A stretch of DNA of 60,820 nt from Massilia sp. HP4 (GCF_005222695.1 NZ_STGG01000069.1:1-60820); one strand, 5' to 3'. Positions 52,981 through 60,820 are shown, counted from the stretch's first letter. Notes: generated by a model not told the origin, from the sequence alone. Program-made: numbers and translations.

Positions 52981-52992
52981 TTCTTACAACTG
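52981..52992 (-). promoter_or_regulatory. CAGTTGTAAGAA motif upstream of the glycine-zipper gene
   Basis: Second copy of the minus-strand 12-mer found at 23166-23177, here 104 bases before the start codon. Confidence 0.4.
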
Positions 52993-53073
52993 CATCTCAG
53001 CCGGTAACATTCCATCTTGCAAGCGGCCTCGGGCGCCCCATCTAGGCTCGACCATCAGAATACAAGCCCTACC

Positions 53074-53337
53074 ATGCGCCTGAGAAGTAGCTTCGTCGTC
53101 GTCCTCTTCGTTCTTTCAAACTTACGCAAAGTTAACCATAGTCAACTTTCCTGTTGAATTCCTGCTTCACCGGAGACGGTTACACCTGACGATGTACATG
53201 CCAGGCCAGTGCCTTCTCCTCCACAGGCAGGGACGGTGGAACTCACCGCCAACAACTTTACCTGCAACCAGATGCAGCCGCAGATAATTGTAAGAGGGCC
53301 AGAACAGAAGATAGTTCCCGGCGATCGCCTATGGTAG
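53074..53337 (+). pseudogene. stop-interrupted reading frame, probable gene remnant
   Basis: In one continuous frame: a signal-like start MRLRSSFVVVLFVLSNLRKV, a TGA at 53155-53157, then protein-like sequence (PASPETVTPDDVHARPVPSP, GTVELTANNFTCNQMQPQII, ending KIVPGDRLW) and TAG. The segment is AT-richer than its flanks and sits where the N-terminus of the following metallophosphoesterase should be. It may be a broken foreign gene. The whole 52878-53347 gap holds only this and the 12-mer. Confidence 0.35.
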
Positions 53338-53347
53338 CGCGCTCTCC

Positions 53348-54145
53348 GTGCCAATCGTGGCGCTAGCCGTGACCGTGGTCGGCTATGTGAATGCACGGCG
53401 GGTGGCGGGGGTGGTCAGGGTCGATGTGCCGATTCGCGACCTGCCGGCCGAGCTCGACGGCTATGCCATCGCCCAGTTCTCGGACATCCACGTCGGCCCC
53501 ACCATCAAGCGGGCCTACCTGAGCGCCATCGTCGACAAGGTCAACGGGCTCGGCGCGGATGCGATCGCCGTCACCGGCGACCTGGTGGACGGCAGCGTGC
53601 AGCGCCTGGCCATGCATACCGAACCGCTGGCGCGCCTGAAGGGGAACGATGGCGTGTTCTTCGTCACCGGCAACCACGAATATTATTCAGGCGCGCTGGA
53701 GTGGATCGCCGAGGTGCGACGCCTGGGCCTGACGGTACTGATGAACGAGCACGTGGTGCGCCGGCGCGGCAATGCCGCCCTCATCATCGCCGGCGTGGCC
53801 GACTATACCGCTCACCACTTTCATCCAGAACACAAGAGCGACCCGCAGCGCGCCGTGCGTGGCGCCCCGCCCGACGTCGGGGCCAGGGTCTTGCTGGCCC
53901 ACCAGCCGCGCAGCGCACCCGAGGCCGCCGCTGCCGGCTTCGACCTGCAATTGTCGGGCCACACCCATGGCGGCCAATTCTTCCCATGGAACCTGTTCGT
54001 GCCGCTGCAACAGTCTTTTGCCGCCGGACTCAACCGGGTGCGCGATATGTGGGTCTACACCAGCCGCGGAACCGGTTACTGGGGCCCGCCAAAGCGCTTC
54101 GGTGCGCCGTCCGAAATCACCCTGGTGCGCCTGGTGCGGGCCTGA
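53348..54145 (+). CDS. metallophosphoesterase, N-terminally truncated
   Basis: 265 residues from a GTG without a ribosome site. The calcineurin-like domain is complete: AQFSDIHVG (D-x-H), AVTGDLVDGS (GD), TGNHEYYSG (GNHE), VLLAHQPR and LSGHTHGGQFFPW (GHTHGG). Relatives of this YaeI-like group carry several membrane helices before VPIVALAVTVVGYVNARRVA; here that part is missing and upstream sequence is unrelated, with stops in frame. The gene thus looks 5'-truncated by a rearrangement at about 53340 and may not be expressed properly. Substrate unknown (lipid or nucleotide phosphoesters). Confidence 0.8.
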   Translation: MPIVALAVTVVGYVNARRVAGVVRVDVPIRDLPAELDGYAIAQFSDIHVGPTIKRAYLSAIVDKVNGLGADAIAVTGDLVDGSVQRLAMHTEPLARLKGNDGVFFVTGNHEYYSGALEWIAEVRRLGLTVLMNEHVVRRRGNAALIIAGVADYTAHHFHPEHKSDPQRAVRGAPPDVGARVLLAHQPRSAPEAAAAGFDLQLSGHTHGGQFFPWNLFVPLQQSFAAGLNRVRDMWVYTSRGTGYWGPPKRFGAPSEITLVRLVRA

Positions 54146-54257
54146 GCAGGGCGTCCAGCCAACGATATTCGCATGTACGTACGGCAAGAAAATAGCAGCG
54201 GGAAGTTGCCGGATGCGCTATTGTTTGAATCCTTTCGACACAGTCAGGATTCCCCGT

Positions 54258-55694
54258 ATGAAACGTAGTCTCCGCCATCTCCCTGTCATGGGCGTCATCG
54301 CCGCCGCGCTGCTGAGCTTTCCGGCCCTGGCCGCCAGCCCCGGCAACGATCCCGCCGCGCTCGCCAAGATCCGCGACACGGCCATGAGCAGCGACTACGC
54401 CTGGCAGCGCACCGAAGACATGACCGACCTGATCGGTCCACGCCTGTCCGGTTCGCCGGGCGCGGCGGCGGCGGTGACCCAGGTGGCGGACGCCATGCGC
54501 AAGCTGGGCGCCAAGGTGACCTTGCAGCCAGTGAAAGTGCCGCACTGGGTGCGCGGCATCGAGACCGGAGAATTGGTCGAGTACACCGGCCGTCCGCAGG
54601 GCGTGACCCAGCGCGTGGTGCTGGCGGCGCTGGGCGGTTCGGGAGCGACCCCGGCCGAGGGCCTGGTTGCCCCGGTGCTGGTCTTGAAAAGCTTTGAAGA
54701 ACTGAAGACCCGCGCCGCGGAAGTAAAAGGCAAGATTGTCCTGTTCGACGTGGCCTTCGACCAGCACATGGCCGACCGCGGCCTGGCCGGCCATGCTTAT
54801 GGGCAGGGCTCGGCCTATCGCCGCAACGGCCCCCGCATGGCGGCCGAGCTCGGCGCAGTCGGCGCGCTGGTGCGTTCGGTCGGCGGCGCGGCTTATCGCC
54901 TGCCGCATACGGGCTCGTCGGGCTTGCTCGAGAATGCACGCATCCCGGCCGCCGCCGTGACGGCGGAGGATGCGATGCTGATGGCGCGCCTGGCCAAGCG
55001 TGGCCCGCTGAGCATGAAGCTGGTGCTGACCCCGCAAAACCTGCCCGACGCCGACAGCTTCAATGTGATCGCCGACTTGCCAGGCACCGAGAAGCCGGAC
55101 GAGATCGTGATCGTCTCGGGCCACCTCGATTCCTGGGACCTGTCGCCGGGCGCCCACGACGATGCCGCGGCCGTCGCCAGCGCGATGGCCGTGCTCGACG
55201 TGCTCAATAAGCTCGACTACAAGCCGCGCCGCACCATTCGTTTCATCGCCTGGATGAATGAAGAGAACGGCCAGCGCGGCGCGAGCACCTACCTGGCCGC
55301 CGAACAGGCCAACGCGGGCAAGCACTTCGGCGCCATCGAAAGCGACAACGGTGTCGGCCGTCCCTTCGGCCTGCGCGCCAGCGTGACGCCGCAGTCGGTC
55401 AAGCTGTTCGCGCCGCTGCAAGCGGCCCTGCAGCCGATCGGCGCCAATGTGTTCCAGCGCCAGGACGTACTGGCCACCGGCGACCTGGCCGGCCTGGAAC
55501 GCGCAGGCGTGCCGAGCTTTGCGCCGATCGTCGACACCTCGAGCTATTTCGACTACCACCACACGCCGGCCGACACCCTCGACAAGGTCGATCCCGAGAT
55601 CTTGCGCCGCCATGTGGCGCTGATGACGGCGACCGCCTGGTACCTGGCCAATATGGAACAGGAGATCGGCCGCTCCAGCGTGCCGAAGCCCTGA
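54258..55694 (+). CDS. secreted M28-family zinc aminopeptidase
   Basis: 478 residues, signal peptide ending FPALA-ASPG. It has a PA-like inserted region (~140-260) and the M28 core: SGHLDSWD (His), GAHDDAAAV (Asp), MNEENGQRG (Glu pair), AIESDNG (Asp) and YHHTPADT (last His). All five zinc ligands are present. A periplasmic or extracellular exopeptidase, comparable to the M1 and S9 enzymes upstream. Start behind AGGAT. Convergent with the DUF1566 gene. Confidence 0.93.
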   Translation: MKRSLRHLPVMGVIAAALLSFPALAASPGNDPAALAKIRDTAMSSDYAWQRTEDMTDLIGPRLSGSPGAAAAVTQVADAMRKLGAKVTLQPVKVPHWVRGIETGELVEYTGRPQGVTQRVVLAALGGSGATPAEGLVAPVLVLKSFEELKTRAAEVKGKIVLFDVAFDQHMADRGLAGHAYGQGSAYRRNGPRMAAELGAVGALVRSVGGAAYRLPHTGSSGLLENARIPAAAVTAEDAMLMARLAKRGPLSMKLVLTPQNLPDADSFNVIADLPGTEKPDEIVIVSGHLDSWDLSPGAHDDAAAVASAMAVLDVLNKLDYKPRRTIRFIAWMNEENGQRGASTYLAAEQANAGKHFGAIESDNGVGRPFGLRASVTPQSVKLFAPLQAALQPIGANVFQRQDVLATGDLAGLERAGVPSFAPIVDTSSYFDYHHTPADTLDKVDPEILRRHVALMTATAWYLANMEQEIGRSSVPKP

Positions 55695-55720
55695 TTGCTC
55701 GCGGTGGGTGGCGGCCGTGC

Positions 55721-56092
55721 TCAGACCGCCGTGTTGATGCGCCGTATCGCCCGCGCGTGGCCGCGGTAGGGCCTGCCATAGATGGTCTGGATGCCGCTGG
55801 CAAAGTTCTGGCCCCAGACCAGCTGCGCGCGGGTGGCGTGCGGCTCGCTCGACCAATACCAGTTGCGCTCGAACGATTCGCGCAGGTTCGCGAACAGCAG
55901 GGCCAGTTCGCGCCGCGTGGGCAGCGCGCCCCCATGGCCGTTGGCCCAGTCGACGGCTGTCGGCCAGCTGACATCGGCTGAATCGCCTGGCAGCAGGACC
56001 AAGTGGTAGTCGGGTTCGTCCTTGCCCAAGATGAGGCCGGCGTATTCTTCGCCATCTTGCAGCATTCCCCGAATTTGCATGTATTCGCCCAT
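55721..56092 (-). CDS. DUF1566-domain protein
   Basis: 123 residues, start chosen at MGEYMQ behind GAGGTG (six bases). The domain blocks are WPTAVDWANGHGGALPTRRE, ELALLFANLRESFERNWYWS, then SSEPHATRAQLVWGQNF and the tail RAIRRI, as in DUF1566 (FGE/C-type-lectin-like fold) proteins. No signal peptide. Function unknown; phage-tail-fibre and adhesion contexts are known for the family. Confidence 0.85.
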   Translation of the reverse strand: MGEYMQIRGMLQDGEEYAGLILGKDEPDYHLVLLPGDSADVSWPTAVDWANGHGGALPTRRELALLFANLRESFERNWYWSSEPHATRAQLVWGQNFASGIQTIYGRPYRGHARAIRRINTAV

Positions 56093-56245
56093 TGAAATCA
56101 CCTCGCGTTAAGTAGCAGGGGTAAGACTGCCGAGCGCGACGTTTGGTTTCGTTCGCGATTCGATCTAGATCATGCCGGCGTTTGATTTCTACAGGGAATG
56201 TTTTTTGGAGCTTTGATATCACGTGGAAATATTTCTGCAAATGAT

Positions 56246-56264
56246 TTGAACTTAGGAAGTTTCC
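56246..56264 (+). promoter_or_regulatory. shared 19-base leader element, copy 1
   Basis: TTGAACTTAGGAAGTTTCC, 63 bases before the lipoprotein start. Identical copies lie at 57089 and 58509. The core is a near-dyad GAACTT-AGG-AAGTTTC. It is followed by CTCAAA(A/G)GGTT-CATT, also shared. A related upstream block (TTTGATTTCTA, 56181) recurs near 58446. Confidence 0.7.
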
Positions 56265-56308
56265 TTCACTCAAAAGGTTTCATTGATTATTTGAGGTAAG
56301 GAACCCCG

Positions 56309-56803
56309 ATGAAAAAAACCGCCACCTTCGCTTCGTCATTCCTTGTCAAGGCCGCGCTGTGCTGCAGCGTCGCCGTCCTGCTCACCGCCTGCGGCGGCAC
56401 CACCGACGATCTCGACAGCCAGCAATCGCTCGCTGCCATGACGGCCAGCGCGACCATGGAAGCAACGAGCGGCGGGGCCACGGGTGCGGTCGACGCCGGG
56501 CCGGAGGCGCCGGCATCCATCGTGCACGAAACCGCCACGCCCGACGCTGCCGCGCAGGCAAGCGATAGCGTGGCCGCAACGGCCGCGCCCGCCACCGCGC
56601 CGATGCCGGCGGACACTGGCCTGGCCAGCGGCGGGGCCGCCAACCCGGGCAGCCCGGCCGCAGGCAGCGGCGCCCCGGCCTCGGCCGAATTCAATCTCAG
56701 TGGTTACCAGGAAGCTCCTGCAGTCTCGTCATCCGACGCCACCACCCAGGGTAAGGCGTCCAGCGCCGACGGCCAGCAAGCCATCCAGCTACCTGCCGCG
56801 TAA
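56309..56803 (+). CDS. Ala/Ser/Thr-rich lipoprotein
   Basis: 164 residues. MKKTATFASSFLVKAALCCS and the lipobox LLTACGG mark a lipoprotein. The rest is low-complexity Ala/Ser/Thr/Gly/Pro (SGGATGAVDAGPEAPASIVH, ending DGQQAIQLPAA) with no fold recognised. It shares the 19-base leader element with the two beta-helix genes downstream, so it is probably co-regulated with them. Confidence 0.7.
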   Translation: MKKTATFASSFLVKAALCCSVAVLLTACGGTTDDLDSQQSLAAMTASATMEATSGGATGAVDAGPEAPASIVHETATPDAAAQASDSVAATAAPATAPMPADTGLASGGAANPGSPAAGSGAPASAEFNLSGYQEAPAVSSSDATTQGKASSADGQQAIQLPAA

Positions 56804-57149
56804 GCACGCTTCATTCTTTACTGCGCCTGCCGGCGGCAAGCGCATCCACGGGCCCAGATGCTCGCCCAGGGCGCTGCAATCAGCGGTATGCCGTAAGACC
56901 ACCCCCGTGAACCACGATGCTCGACGCAGCCCTCATCGTTTGCGGTGGCCGCAACGGCCCATTCTTCGCGCGTGCCGCAGGGCGCGCTCCCGCATCCTTG
57001 GCGGGTATGGAACTGCTGGGTATTCCGTTTCTATAGATGCATTCATCTGAAAATAATGATGCTCGCAGAAAAAATTTCCCAAAACAAGTTGAACTTAGGA
57101 AGTTTCCAGCGCTCAAAGGGTTACATTGTTTAATTGGAGTAAGACCCAC
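56804..57149. other. 346-base intergenic region with second leader element
   Basis: No gene found. The 3' part is AT-rich and contains the leader element (57089-57107) and a GTTTCTATAGA block near 57031 that resembles the upstream block of the other two leaders. Confidence 0.6.
57089..57107 (+). promoter_or_regulatory. shared 19-base leader element, copy 2
   Basis: Identical TTGAACTTAGGAAGTTTCC, 61 bases before the first array beta-helix gene, followed by GCGCTCAAAGGGTTACATT as in copy 3. Confidence 0.7.
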
Positions 57150-58304
57150 ATGCAAGCCTTCGCACCCTTCGCTTCGACCCGTACCGGCCTGACCCGTACC
57201 GCTGCTGCTGTCGTCCTGCTGGCTGCCGCCATCTCGGCCAACGCCGCCACGATCCCGACCACCCCGAACAATTTCTACGTCTCGCCAACCGGCTCGGACA
57301 CCGCCGCCGGCACCAAGGCCGCACCGTTCAAGACCCTGGCCCGCGCCGCCAAGGCCGCGACCAAGGCCGGCACCACCGTCTTCGTGACCCCAGGCACGTA
57401 TGCGGGCGGCTTCAAGACCACCGCCAACGGTACCGCCGCCAGCCGCATCTACTGGGTCTCGACCACCAAATGGGGCGCGAAGATCGTCCCTCCGGCAAGC
57501 TCGACCAATAACAGCGCCTGGGATAACCGCGGCAACTACATCAGCATCATCGGCTTCGACATCGACGGCAGCAAGCTCGGCAGCGGCACCAAATGGGTCC
57601 ATGGCATCTATACCGGCGGTTCGTACAACGTCATCGAAGGCAACCACGTGCACCACATGGCCACGACCATCCCGTGCAATAGCGCGGGCGGTTCTGCGAT
57701 CGGCGTGGACAGCTACTACAAGGGCGTCAAGGGCGACGTGATCGGCAACGTGGTCAACGATATCGGTCCGGCAGGCTGTACCTATGTCCAGGGCATCTAT
57801 CACAGCACCTCGGGCACCATCAAGAACAACATCATCTACCGCGTCGGTTCTGCTGCGATCCACCTGTGGCATGACGCGACCGATGTGCAGATCGTCAACA
57901 ACACGGTGAGCTCGTCGGTGTTCGGCATCATCGTCGGCGGTGGCGACTTCTACTTCACGAAAGCTGGCGCCAACAATGTCCAAGTGCACAACAACATCGT
58001 CTACGACAACAAGTATGGCATCTCGGAGCAGGGCACGACCGGCAAGGGCAACACCTACAAGAACAACCTGGTCACCAAGAACACGACCTACAACTTCCAG
58101 CTGCGTAATGGCCTGAAAGACAACGGCACCATCAGCTCGGAACCCCTGTTCGCCGGCTACTCGCGCACCGCTGCGCTGCCGGACTACAAGCTGACAACCA
58201 GCTCGCCGGCAGTCGGCCGCGGCCTGGCCACCTATGCCCCGGCCGCCGATATCGATGGCAAGGCACGCGGTGGCGCCGTCGACATGGGCGCCTACCAGCG
58301 CTAA
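57150..58304 (+). CDS. secreted right-handed beta-helix protein, array copy 1
   Basis: 384 residues: Sec signal (AAAVVLLAAAISANAA), then FYVSPTGSDTAAGTKAAPFK (DUF1565-type opening) and TVFVTPGTYAGGFKTTANGT. Beta-helix coils follow: YISIIGFDIDG, YNVIEGNHVHHMATTIPCN, GDVIGNVVNDIGPAGC, IKNNIIYRVGSAAIHLWHDA, QIVNNTVSSSVFGIIVGGG, NNIVYDNKYGISEQG and NNLVTKN. The Asn ladders and constant coil length fit pectate-lyase-like folds. No catalytic residues can be named; glycan binding or lyase activity is possible. Start at the ATG in MQAFAPF. About 90% of positions appear the same in copy 2. Confidence 0.88.
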   Translation: MQAFAPFASTRTGLTRTAAAVVLLAAAISANAATIPTTPNNFYVSPTGSDTAAGTKAAPFKTLARAAKAATKAGTTVFVTPGTYAGGFKTTANGTAASRIYWVSTTKWGAKIVPPASSTNNSAWDNRGNYISIIGFDIDGSKLGSGTKWVHGIYTGGSYNVIEGNHVHHMATTIPCNSAGGSAIGVDSYYKGVKGDVIGNVVNDIGPAGCTYVQGIYHSTSGTIKNNIIYRVGSAAIHLWHDATDVQIVNNTVSSSVFGIIVGGGDFYFTKAGANNVQVHNNIVYDNKYGISEQGTTGKGNTYKNNLVTKNTTYNFQLRNGLKDNGTISSEPLFAGYSRTAALPDYKLTTSSPAVGRGLATYAPAADIDGKARGGAVDMGAYQR

Positions 58305-58322
58305 GCACGGCCGATTACACCC

Positions 58323-58344
58323 TGCGCATGTACGAGCATGCGCA
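58323..58344 (+). terminator. hairpin after array copy 1
   Basis: Perfect 8-bp stem TGCGCATG/CATGCGCA, six-base loop, 18 bases past the stop. No T tract, so it is a possible 3' end or processing hairpin only. Confidence 0.4.
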
Positions 58345-58508
58345 CTCGGCGGACACCGCGCATGGAGCGCCGGCCCGCCTCCAGATAAACCAGCACGAAC
58401 GTCCTCACGCGCCGCCTGACGACAGGCGAATTTCTGGCGAGTGTTTGATTTCTATGGGGAAATTCCCCTTAAAAATCTAATACTCCCAGAAAAAATTTCC
58501 TAAAAAAG

Positions 58509-58527
58509 TTGAACTTAGGAAGTTTCC
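58509..58527 (+). promoter_or_regulatory. shared 19-base leader element, copy 3
   Basis: Identical TTGAACTTAGGAAGTTTCC, 63 bases before array copy 2, in a 267-base gap that otherwise holds only the hairpin and a TTTGATTTCTATGGGG block like that at 56181. Confidence 0.7.
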
Positions 58528-58571
58528 GGCGCTCAAAGGGTTACATTATTTAATTAGGGTAAGACACATTC

Positions 58572-59726
58572 ATGCACGCTTTCGCTACCTTCGCTTCGAC
58601 CCGTACCAGCATCGCCCGCGCCGCTGGCGTTGTTGCCCTGCTGGCTGCCGCCATCTCGGCCAACGCTGCCACGATCCCGACCACCCCGAACAATTTCTAT
58701 GTTTCGCCAACCGGCTCGGACACCGCTGCCGGCACCAAGGCCGCACCGTTCAAGACCCTGGCCCGCGCCGCCAAGGCCGCGACCAAGGCCGGCACCACCG
58801 TGTTTGTTGCGCCAGGCACGTATGCCGGTGGCTTCAAGACCACCGCCAGCGGCACCGCCGCCAGCCGCATCTACTGGGTCTCGACCACCAAGTGGGGCGC
58901 GAAGATCGTGCCACCTGCCAACTCGACCAACAAGACCGCCTGGGACAACCGCGGCAACTACGTCAGCATCATCGGTTTCGATGTCGATGGCAGCAAGATC
59001 GGCAAAGGCACCAAATGGGTGCTCGGCATCTATACCGGCGGTTCGTACAACGTCATCGAAGGTAACCACGTGCACCACATGGCGACCACCATCCCGTGCA
59101 ACAGCGCCGGCGGTTCGGCGATCGGCGTGGACAGCTACTACAAGGGCGTCAAGGGCGACGTGATCGGCAACGTCGTGCACGATATCGGCCCGGCCGGCTG
59201 CACCTATGTCCAGGGCATCTATCACAGCACCTCGGGCACCATCAAGAACAACATTGTGTATCGCGTCGGTTCGGCCGCGATCCACCTGTGGCACGATGCG
59301 ACCGACCTGCAGATCGTCAACAATACCGTGAGCTCGTCGGTGTTCGGCATCATCGTGGGCGGCGGCGACTTCTACTTTACAAAGGCGGGCGCCAACAACG
59401 TTCACGTGCACAACAATATCGTGTACGACAACAAGTACGGCATCTCGGAGCAGGGGACTACGGGTAAAGGCAATACCTACAAGAACAACCTGGTCACGAA
59501 GAACACGACCTATAACTTCCAGCTGCGCAATGGCCTGACCCATACCGGTACCATCAGCTCGGAACCGCTGTTCACCGGCTACTCGCGTACCGCCGCAAGC
59601 CCGAACTACAAGCTGACGACCAGCTCGCCAGCAGTCGGCCGCGGCCTGGCCACCTATGCGCCGAAGACCGACATCGACGGCAAGGCACGTGGCAGCGCCA
59701 TCGACCTGGGCGCCTACCAGCGCTAA
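58572..59726 (+). CDS. secreted right-handed beta-helix protein, array copy 2
   Basis: 384 residues, same architecture and exact length as copy 1 (signal ending ISANAA; FYVSPTGSDTAAG opening; GVDSYYKGVKGDVIGNVVHD; HLWHDATDLQIVNNTV). At DNA level its 5' third matches copy 1 almost exactly, whereas its middle matches copy 3 (58866-59186 against 60500-60820, five mismatches counted in 321 bases). It is therefore a mosaic. Same leader element as copy 1. Confidence 0.88.
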   Translation: MHAFATFASTRTSIARAAGVVALLAAAISANAATIPTTPNNFYVSPTGSDTAAGTKAAPFKTLARAAKAATKAGTTVFVAPGTYAGGFKTTASGTAASRIYWVSTTKWGAKIVPPANSTNKTAWDNRGNYVSIIGFDVDGSKIGKGTKWVLGIYTGGSYNVIEGNHVHHMATTIPCNSAGGSAIGVDSYYKGVKGDVIGNVVHDIGPAGCTYVQGIYHSTSGTIKNNIVYRVGSAAIHLWHDATDLQIVNNTVSSSVFGIIVGGGDFYFTKAGANNVHVHNNIVYDNKYGISEQGTTGKGNTYKNNLVTKNTTYNFQLRNGLTHTGTISSEPLFTGYSRTAASPNYKLTTSSPAVGRGLATYAPKTDIDGKARGSAIDLGAYQR

Positions 59727-59953
59727 GCACCAAGCACCAGCAGTACCCGCAGTAACGACCCGGACCGAAGCCAGCCCCGGCCAGCCTCATCCGGCGTCAC
59801 CCGCGCCAGCGCCAGCTGGCGATCTTGTGGACGGTGCATGCGCGCCGTCCGCTCCGACACATCAGGAGAAGCCCACGCCCCGCGTGGACCGCCGCGCCCT
59901 GCGCGTGGCCCCTCCATTGCCCGGTCTATTTCCGGACTAGAAGGAACCCTCAG

Positions 59954-60820
59954 ATGCAAAGCAGCACCATGATCGCCTCGACCCTCCGCACCAACCTGAC
60001 TGCAGCCGGCTTAGGCCGTGTCGCCGCGGCAGCCACCCTGCTGCTCGCCGCCACTGCATCGGCCCAGGCCGCTACTACCCCGCACAGCGCGGCGCCTGTC
60101 GCCAGCGCCACCGCGGTTGCCTCGGCCCAGGAACAAATCCGCCAGCTATACCTGACCCTGCTCGGCCGTGAGCCGGATGCGGCCGGCCTGCAGCACTGGG
60201 CGCAATTGGTCAGCCGCGGCTACAGCCTGGCGAACGTCGAAGCGCAGATCAAGAGCAGCCCCGAATACGCCAAGCGCAATCCGGGTCCTGTCACCAGCCC
60301 GGGCACGATCCCGGCCACGCCAAACAACTACTATGTGTCGCCGAACGGTTCGGACTCCGCCGCCGGAACCAAGGCTGCGCCGTTCAAGACCCTGGCGCGC
60401 GCCGCCCAGGTCGCCACCAAGGCCGGCACCACCGTGTTCGTGGCCCCAGGCACCTATGCCGGGGGCATCAAGACCACCGCCAGCGGTACGGCGAGCAACC
60501 GCATCTACTGGGTCTCGACCACCAAGTGGGGCGCGAAGATCGTGCCACCTGCCAACTCGACCAACAAGACGGCTTGGGACAACCGCGGCAACTATGTCAG
60601 CATCATCGGTTTCGATGTCGATGGCAGCAAGATCGGCAAGGGCACCAAATGGGTGCTCGGCATCTATACCGGCGGTTCGTACAACGTCATCGAAGGTAAC
60701 CGCGTGCACCACATGGCGACCACCATCCCGTGCAACAGCGCCGGCGGTTCGGCGATCGGCGTGGACAGCTACTACAAGGGCGTCAAGGGCGACGTGATCG
60801 GCAACGTCGTGCACGATATC
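59954..60820 (+). CDS. secreted beta-helix protein with DUF4214 insert, array copy 3 (3' partial)
   Basis: 289 residues visible, running off the window. AAGGA lies eight bases before the ATG. The signal peptide ends near TASAQA. Unlike copies 1 and 2 it then carries a DUF4214-type module (QEQIRQLYLTLLGREPDAAG, then LQHWAQLVSRGYSLANVEAQ and SSPEYAK) before the beta helix (YYVSPNGSDSAAG onward). DUF4214 modules are common in large secreted or S-layer-like proteins. No leader element precedes it: the 227-base gap 59727-59953 shows nothing else, so it may be read from the copy 2 promoter. Confidence 0.88.
   Translation, partial: MQSSTMIASTLRTNLTAAGLGRVAAAATLLLAATASAQAATTPHSAAPVASATAVASAQEQIRQLYLTLLGREPDAAGLQHWAQLVSRGYSLANVEAQIKSSPEYAKRNPGPVTSPGTIPATPNNYYVSPNGSDSAAGTKAAPFKTLARAAQVATKAGTTVFVAPGTYAGGIKTTASGTASNRIYWVSTTKWGAKIVPPANSTNKTAWDNRGNYVSIIGFDVDGSKIGKGTKWVLGIYTGGSYNVIEGNRVHHMATTIPCNSAGGSAIGVDSYYKGVKGDVIGNVVHDI

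Noticed and set aside
56231..56246. Sigma-54-like TGGAAA...TGCA before the lipoprotein gene
   Set aside because: Lacks the GG/GC core of a sigma-54 promoter and is not conserved in the two other leaders.
54117..56273. 718-codon open frame on the minus strand opposite the M28 peptidase
   Set aside because: Antisense shadow typical of high-GC DNA. Composition is His/Arg/Gly-rich without domains, and the opposite strand encodes a full enzyme.
1..60820. tRNA, rRNA, insertion sequence, phage attachment site or origin
   Set aside because: None could be recognised by eye on either strand; a tRNAscan/ISfinder search would be decisive.

Overview
The window looks like chromosomal DNA of a high-GC betaproteobacterium, most likely of the Oxalobacteraceae (Massilia / Duganella / Telluria-like). 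The evidence is the strong GC3 bias, the many secreted peptidases, a PEP-CTERM protein, a TonB-dependent receptor, small secreted proteins, and Ser/Thr-kinase genes of the kind common in that family. This placement is an inference from gene content. No rRNA, tRNA, CRISPR array or insertion sequence was recognised.

Layout. 0-8 kb holds a SulP transporter (5' end outside the window), an acyltransferase, ArsC, a beta-helix lipoprotein, a thioesterase and a secreted M1 aminopeptidase. 8-15.4 kb is a redox/electrophile-stress stretch: ArsR regulator plus old-yellow-enzyme reductase, an aspartoacylase-family hydrolase, pirin plus azoreductase divergent from a LysR regulator, and phosphatidylserine decarboxylase. 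15.4-23.5 kb carries a TonB-dependent receptor, a frameshifted MFS transporter, HD and RNase H genes, an S9 peptidase and small secreted proteins.

23.7-39.3 kb and 47.0-52.3 kb form the most interesting part. The first block is a plus-strand series: a 1044-residue penicillin-binding protein with a long unassigned N-terminus, an HTH-tailed protein, two proteins of unknown function, a protein resembling a tandem Lon-type (S16) domain, a zinc-ribbon SPFH/coiled-coil protein, and a Ser/Thr kinase fused to an FGE/SUMF1-type domain. A PP2C phosphatase and an FHA protein lie on the other strand. The second block is a compact minus-strand operon: Ser/Thr kinase, FtsW/RodA-type flippase-polymerase with an N-terminal FHA-like region, FHA-domain protein, SH3-domain protein. 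Together these give the same parts list (kinase, phosphatase, FHA, RodA, PBP) as the actinobacterial fha-pstP-rodA-pbpA-pknA/B cluster, in a Gram-negative and with unusual additions. I infer a phospho-signalling-controlled cell-envelope system.

39.4-46 kb has an MFS exporter, GNAT, PEP-CTERM protein, a Tat-exported phospholipase C preceded by a convincing three-repeat Pho box, a MarC protein and a TonB-like protein. 46.0-47.0 kb is a small AT-richer islet with two hypothetical genes. 52.4-56 kb has a glycine-zipper repeat protein, a 5'-truncated metallophosphoesterase preceded by a stop-interrupted frame, an M28 peptidase and a DUF1566 protein. 56.2-60.8 kb is a tandem array of at least three secreted right-handed beta-helix paralogues plus a lipoprotein. 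Three of these four genes share a nearly invariant 19-base leader element about 62 bases before the start codon, and the array shows mosaic (gene-conversion-like) similarity. The last copy runs off the window.
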